NCBI GenBank assembly: GCA_030642325.1
Contig: DAOWNY010000010.1
Location: forward strand, 1 to 16,549
DNA: 16,549 nucleotides
Source: Deltaproteobacteria bacterium
GTDB lineage: Bacteria; Desulfobacterota; DAOWNY01
Direction of reading: 5' to 3'
In this document: positions 13,717 to 16,549 of the stretch, piece after piece
How positions within the stretch are numbered: position 1 is the stretch's first letter
Layout of the letters: every line of letters starts with the position of its first letter
Notes under the pieces: model-generated
What the model saw: the letters and a program-made list of their open reading frames with translations, nothing else
Told to the model about the DNA's origin: nothing
Database searches by the model: none
Program-made: the position numbers and the translations under genes

Positions 13717-16077
13717 ATGTTTAACATTAGTAAAGTTATCAATCCCAAACGTCATTATATCCTGCCCTTGTTACCCCTCAGAGATCTAGTCCTTTTTCCC
13801 CAAATGATGGTACCCATCTTTGTAGGAAGAAAGAAATCGATCATGGCCTTAAAGAGCGTTATAGAAAAAGGTATGAGCATTTTTTTCGCAACCCAGAAGG
13901 ATGCACATGTAGATGAACCCGGCGAGGATGATTTGTACAGGGTGGGCACTGTGGGGAGTATTGTTCAGTCGATCAGGATGCCGGAGGGAAGTTTAAAGAT
14001 ATTTATTGAGGGGGAAAAGAGAGGAAAAATTAAAAAATTTGTTCACGATATCGATTATTTTCAGGTAGATATTGAAGAAATTAGCGACAAAGTTGAAAGT
14101 GGTCCGGAAATTGAGGCATTAATGCGAAATACCAGAAGCGAGTTTGAAAACTATATCAAAATAAATAAAAATTTCCCTTCTGAAGTCATTAACTTGGTAA
14201 ATAATATAAGTAATATTAGCGAACCATCCCGTTTTGTGGATTCAATAATCAATTATCTACCCATCAAATTGCATGACAAACAGATGATACTTGAGATCGA
14301 GAGTTGCAAGGACAGGCTGGAAAAACTTTACGGTTTGATTCGTTCGGAAATTGAAATCCATCGAATTGAAGGAAAGATCAAATCTCGAGTCAAGAAGCAG
14401 GTGGAGAAGACCCAGAAAGAGTATTATCTAAACGAACAGATGCGGGCAATTCAGGAAGAGATGGGTGAAAAGGATGAATTCAAAAACGAATTTAAGGAAT
14501 TGAAGGAAAAAATTGATAGAAAGAAGATGTCTGAGGAGGCAACCAATAGGGTTTACGGTGAATTAAAAAAGTTGAAAATGATGCCTTCCATGTCCGCAGA
14601 AGCCACGGTAGTACGAAATTATCTTGATTGGTTTATTGCACTGCCCTGGTATAAAAAAACTGATGAAAAACACGATATCGTGGAAGCGAAAAGAATTTTG
14701 GACGAAGATCACCATGGCCTTATGGATGTCAAGGAAAGGATCATTGAATATCTTGCCGTCCAGAGCCTGGTGGGAAAAATTAAAGGACCGATCCTCTGCT
14801 TAGTGGGTCCTCCGGGGGTTGGTAAGACATCTTTGGCAAAATCGATTGCGAGGGCTACGGGGAGGAATTTTGTCAGACTCTCCCTGGGAGGGGTTCGGGA
14901 CGAGGCGGAAATTCGGGGCCATCGAAGAACATATATCGGCGCAATGCCCGGTAAGATAATTCAGTCCATAAAAAAGGCTGGATCTGCCAATCCCATATTT
15001 TTATTGGATGAAGTTGATAAAATGAGCATGGATTTCCGCGGTGATCCTTCGGCTGCTCTTTTGGAAGTATTGGATCCTGAACAGAATTTTATGTTTAATG
15101 ATCACTATATGGATGTGGACTATGATCTTTCTTCGGTAATGTTTGTTACCACTGCCAACAACCTTCCTTCCATTCCTCCTCCCCTGCAGGATCGGATGGA
15201 GGTGATTCCCATAGCTGGATATACTGAACTGGAGAAGCTTAAAATTGCCGAAAAATTTTTGTTTACAAAGCAAAGGGAGGCAAACGGTTTATCTAAGAAG
15301 AATATAGAAATCACTCGCAATGCGATTTTGACTATTATTCGCCGGTACACCAGGGAGGCAGGGGTCAGAAATTTAGAGCGGGAAATTGCTTCAATCTGCC
15401 GCAAGATAGCCAGGAACATTGTGGAAAAAGGTAAAGATCTTCATGTCAAGGTTACCTCTCAAAGTATCCAAAAATATTTGGGAGTACCCAAATTCCACCA
15501 CGGTAAGGTTGAAGAGAAGAACGGGGCGGGAATTGCTACCGGGCTTGCATGGACCGAGGCGGGCGGAGAGTTGCTTACTACCGAAGTAGCGATTATGCCC
15601 GGGAGTGGAAAACTAATCGTTACCGGGAAACTCGGTGATGTGATGCAAGAATCTGCGCAGGCAGCCTTAAGCTATGTTCGTTCAAGAGTAAAAAAATTTG
15701 GGTTGGCAGAAGATTTTTACCAGAAAATCGATCTCCATATTCATGTTCCTGAGGGGGCAATTCCTAAAGATGGTCCCTCGGCGGGGATTACCATGGCCAC
15801 CGCAATTGTTTCCGCCCTCCTGAAAAAACCGGTGAGAAACGATCTTGCCATGACGGGAGAAATAACATTGCGGGGAAGAATTCTTCCCATTGGAGGGTTG
15901 AAGGAAAAAATTCTGGCAGCCCATCGGGGCAATATTAAAAAAGTTATTGTTCCCAGGGAGAACCAGAAGGATATTAAAGAGATTCCACAACGAGTTTTTA
16001 AATCGGTAAATATTATCCTGGCCAGTGAGATGGATGCCGTCTTGGAAGAGGCATTGATTGAAAATGGTAAGGAATAA
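13717..16077 (+). CDS. lon: ATP-dependent protease La (Lon)
   Basis: A hexameric AAA+ serine protease that degrades misfolded and short-lived regulatory proteins. The 786-residue protein has the N-terminal substrate domain (LPLLPLRDLVLFPQMMVPIFVGR, about 17-39, the usual signature), a coiled helical linker (about 215-290), Walker A GPPGVGKT (364-371), Walker B IFLLDE (427-432) and the protease domain with the PKDGPSAG motif. The catalytic dyad is Ser688 and Lys731 (GGLKEKILAAHRG). Length matches LonA (about 770-810). AGAAGG lies 5 bp before the ATG. It follows clpX by 70 bp with its own promoter candidate, so it can probably be transcribed both from the clp transcript and alone. Confidence 0.97.
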   Translation: MFNISKVINPKRHYILPLLPLRDLVLFPQMMVPIFVGRKKSIMALKSVIEKGMSIFFATQKDAHVDEPGEDDLYRVGTVGSIVQSIRMPEGSLKIFIEGEKRGKIKKFVHDIDYFQVDIEEISDKVESGPEIEALMRNTRSEFENYIKINKNFPSEVINLVNNISNISEPSRFVDSIINYLPIKLHDKQMILEIESCKDRLEKLYGLIRSEIEIHRIEGKIKSRVKKQVEKTQKEYYLNEQMRAIQEEMGEKDEFKNEFKELKEKIDRKKMSEEATNRVYGELKKLKMMPSMSAEATVVRNYLDWFIALPWYKKTDEKHDIVEAKRILDEDHHGLMDVKERIIEYLAVQSLVGKIKGPILCLVGPPGVGKTSLAKSIARATGRNFVRLSLGGVRDEAEIRGHRRTYIGAMPGKIIQSIKKAGSANPIFLLDEVDKMSMDFRGDPSAALLEVLDPEQNFMFNDHYMDVDYDLSSVMFVTTANNLPSIPPPLQDRMEVIPIAGYTELEKLKIAEKFLFTKQREANGLSKKNIEITRNAILTIIRRYTREAGVRNLEREIASICRKIARNIVEKGKDLHVKVTSQSIQKYLGVPKFHHGKVEEKNGAGIATGLAWTEAGGELLTTEVAIMPGSGKLIVTGKLGDVMQESAQAALSYVRSRVKKFGLAEDFYQKIDLHIHVPEGAIPKDGPSAGITMATAIVSALLKKPVRNDLAMTGEITLRGRILPIGGLKEKILAAHRGNIKKVIVPRENQKDIKEIPQRVFKSVNIILASEMDAVLEEALIENGKE

Positions 16078-16078
16078 G

Positions 16079-16120
16079 ATTTGAAAATTTGAAAATTCGG
16101 GGATTGGGGAATGGGGAATA
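16079..16120. repeat. Short low-complexity direct repeats
   Basis: Just after the lon stop, TTTGAAAA occurs twice in succession and GGGGA followed by TT/AT occurs three times (to about 16118). They are too short to call a named element. No T-tailed hairpin follows lon, so the lon transcript may read into this stretch. Confidence 0.5.
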
Positions 16121-16127
16121 GATTAGG

Positions 16128-16156
16128 TTGACATATTTTGCAACATATGGTAGCTT
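16128..16156 (+). promoter_or_regulatory. Promoter for tRNA-Val and tRNA-Asp
   Basis: A consensus TTGACA (16128-16133) is followed after 17 bp by TAGCTT (16151-16156), preceded by TGG as in extended -10 elements. The -10 itself is a poor match. Transcription would begin around 16163, 12 nt before tRNA-Val. Confidence 0.45.
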
Positions 16157-16174
16157 ACATACAAACTAGAAATT

Positions 16175-16250
16175 GGGCGGATAGCTCAGCTGGGAGAGCA
16201 CCGGCCCTACAAGCCGGGGGTCACAGGTTCAAGCCCTGTTCCGCCTACCA
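16175..16250 (+). tRNA. tRNA-Val (anticodon TAC), with C at position 33
   Basis: A 76-nt cloverleaf with encoded CCA. The acceptor is GGGCGGA/TCCGCCT (G1-T72 wobble), the anticodon stem CCGGC/GCCGG, and the T-arm ACAGG/CCTGT. The loop is CCTACAA, placing TAC at 16208-16210 and C where the nearly universal T33 should be. The other six tRNAs here all have T33. Confidence 0.95.
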
Positions 16251-16291
16251 AGAATTAATTAGTGTCACGCAACATATAAATAAAGATTTTG

Positions 16292-16368
16292 GGGGCCGTA
16301 GTTAAGTTGGTTATAACGCCGGCCTGTCACGCCGGAGGGCGCGAGTTCGAGTCTCGTCGGCCCCGCCA
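16292..16368 (+). tRNA. tRNA-Asp (anticodon GTC)
   Basis: A 77-nt cloverleaf with encoded CCA. The acceptor is GGGGCCG/CGGCCCC, the discriminator G, the anticodon stem CCGGC/GCCGG, and the loop CTGTCAC with GTC at 16326-16328. It lies 41 bp after tRNA-Val, probably in one transcript, and 3 bp before the terminator stem. Confidence 0.97.
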
Positions 16369-16371
16369 TTA

Positions 16372-16410
16372 AAAACAAGGGTTTGGCCATAATGGTTAAA
16401 CCCTTGTTTT
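16372..16410. terminator. Strong intrinsic terminator after tRNA-Asp
   Basis: An 18-bp stem without mismatches (two G-T pairs) from AAAACAAGGGTTTGGCCA (16372-16389) and its partner (16393-16410), with a three-base loop TAA. The 3' arm ends in TTTT followed by GTTT. Because the 5' arm begins with a run of A, it could also stop transcription arriving from the right on the minus strand. Confidence 0.9.
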
Positions 16411-16549
16411 GTTTGGAATATATGACCCTGATTTTTGGAAGAAGGTGTCATATTCAATTGAATTACCTGGAAAGTGCCGGGATGTGCCACATTTTCGAAG
16501 TTGATCATTCATTGCAATATAATCTAAAGGTTTATCGAGAGATCTGGAA

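Noticed and set aside
16311..16508. A 65-codon minus-strand frame across tRNA-Asp and the terminator.
   Set aside because: Its C-terminal part (ADETRTRALRRDRPAL) is antisense tRNA-Asp, another false tRNA-shadow protein.
16422..16549. An open + frame running off the right edge, starting MTLIFGRRCHIQLN.
   Set aside because: Only 42 codons are visible, there is no Shine-Dalgarno, and an embedded TATAAT at 16518 suggests promoter DNA for a gene beyond the window instead.

Overview
This is a bacterial chromosomal segment of low-to-moderate GC, made almost entirely of housekeeping genes. The proteins look like those of an anaerobic Firmicute-like organism or an uncultured candidate phylum: a 410-residue class of aspartokinase, a citramalate-type isoleucine route, a ComEA-type competence protein, and MoeA. 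I cannot place it in a phylum from the sequence alone. Start codons include TTG (pepQ, probably moeA) and GTG (clpX), and all seven tRNA genes encode their own 3' CCA.

Layout. Positions 1-135 hold part of a dispersed repeat. Next come tsaE (tRNA t6A modification), aspartokinase, citramalate synthase and a ComEA-like helix-hairpin-helix protein, all on +; the last two overlap by four bases. A lone MmgE/PrpD-family gene (4367-5779) faces the opposite way. It is separated from the pepQ-efp pair by 427 bp that carry a minus-strand promoter, a perfect palindrome, a plus-strand -35 box and a terminator-like hairpin with an 11-T tail. After efp lies a roughly 270-bp element with imperfect terminal inverted repeats; its left half is the inverted copy of the repeat at the window start. 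moeA follows, then a tRNA cluster (Arg-TCT, His-GTG, Arg-TCG, a 233-bp gap, Lys-CTT, Leu-TAG). The protein quality-control block tig-clpP-clpX-lon follows the last tRNA with only 20 bp between. The window ends with tRNA-Val, tRNA-Asp and a strong 18-bp terminator hairpin.

How the parts work together. Aspartokinase feeds the Lys/Thr/Met branch, and citramalate synthase supplies 2-ketobutyrate precursor for isoleucine without threonine. PepQ and EF-P form a common pair: dipeptide turnover and rescue of ribosomes at proline stretches. Trigger factor, ClpXP and Lon handle nascent-chain folding and regulated proteolysis. tRNA-Leu is so close to tig that the two are probably cotranscribed and separated by tRNA 3' processing.

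I see no CRISPR array, phage, toxin-antitoxin or defence island, and no clear new multi-gene system. The points most worth checking are the internal translation start in aspartokinase that would give a 163-residue beta subunit, the structured leader upstream of pepQ-efp, the TIR-bearing repeat, and the lone PrpD-family enzyme with an altered active-site motif.
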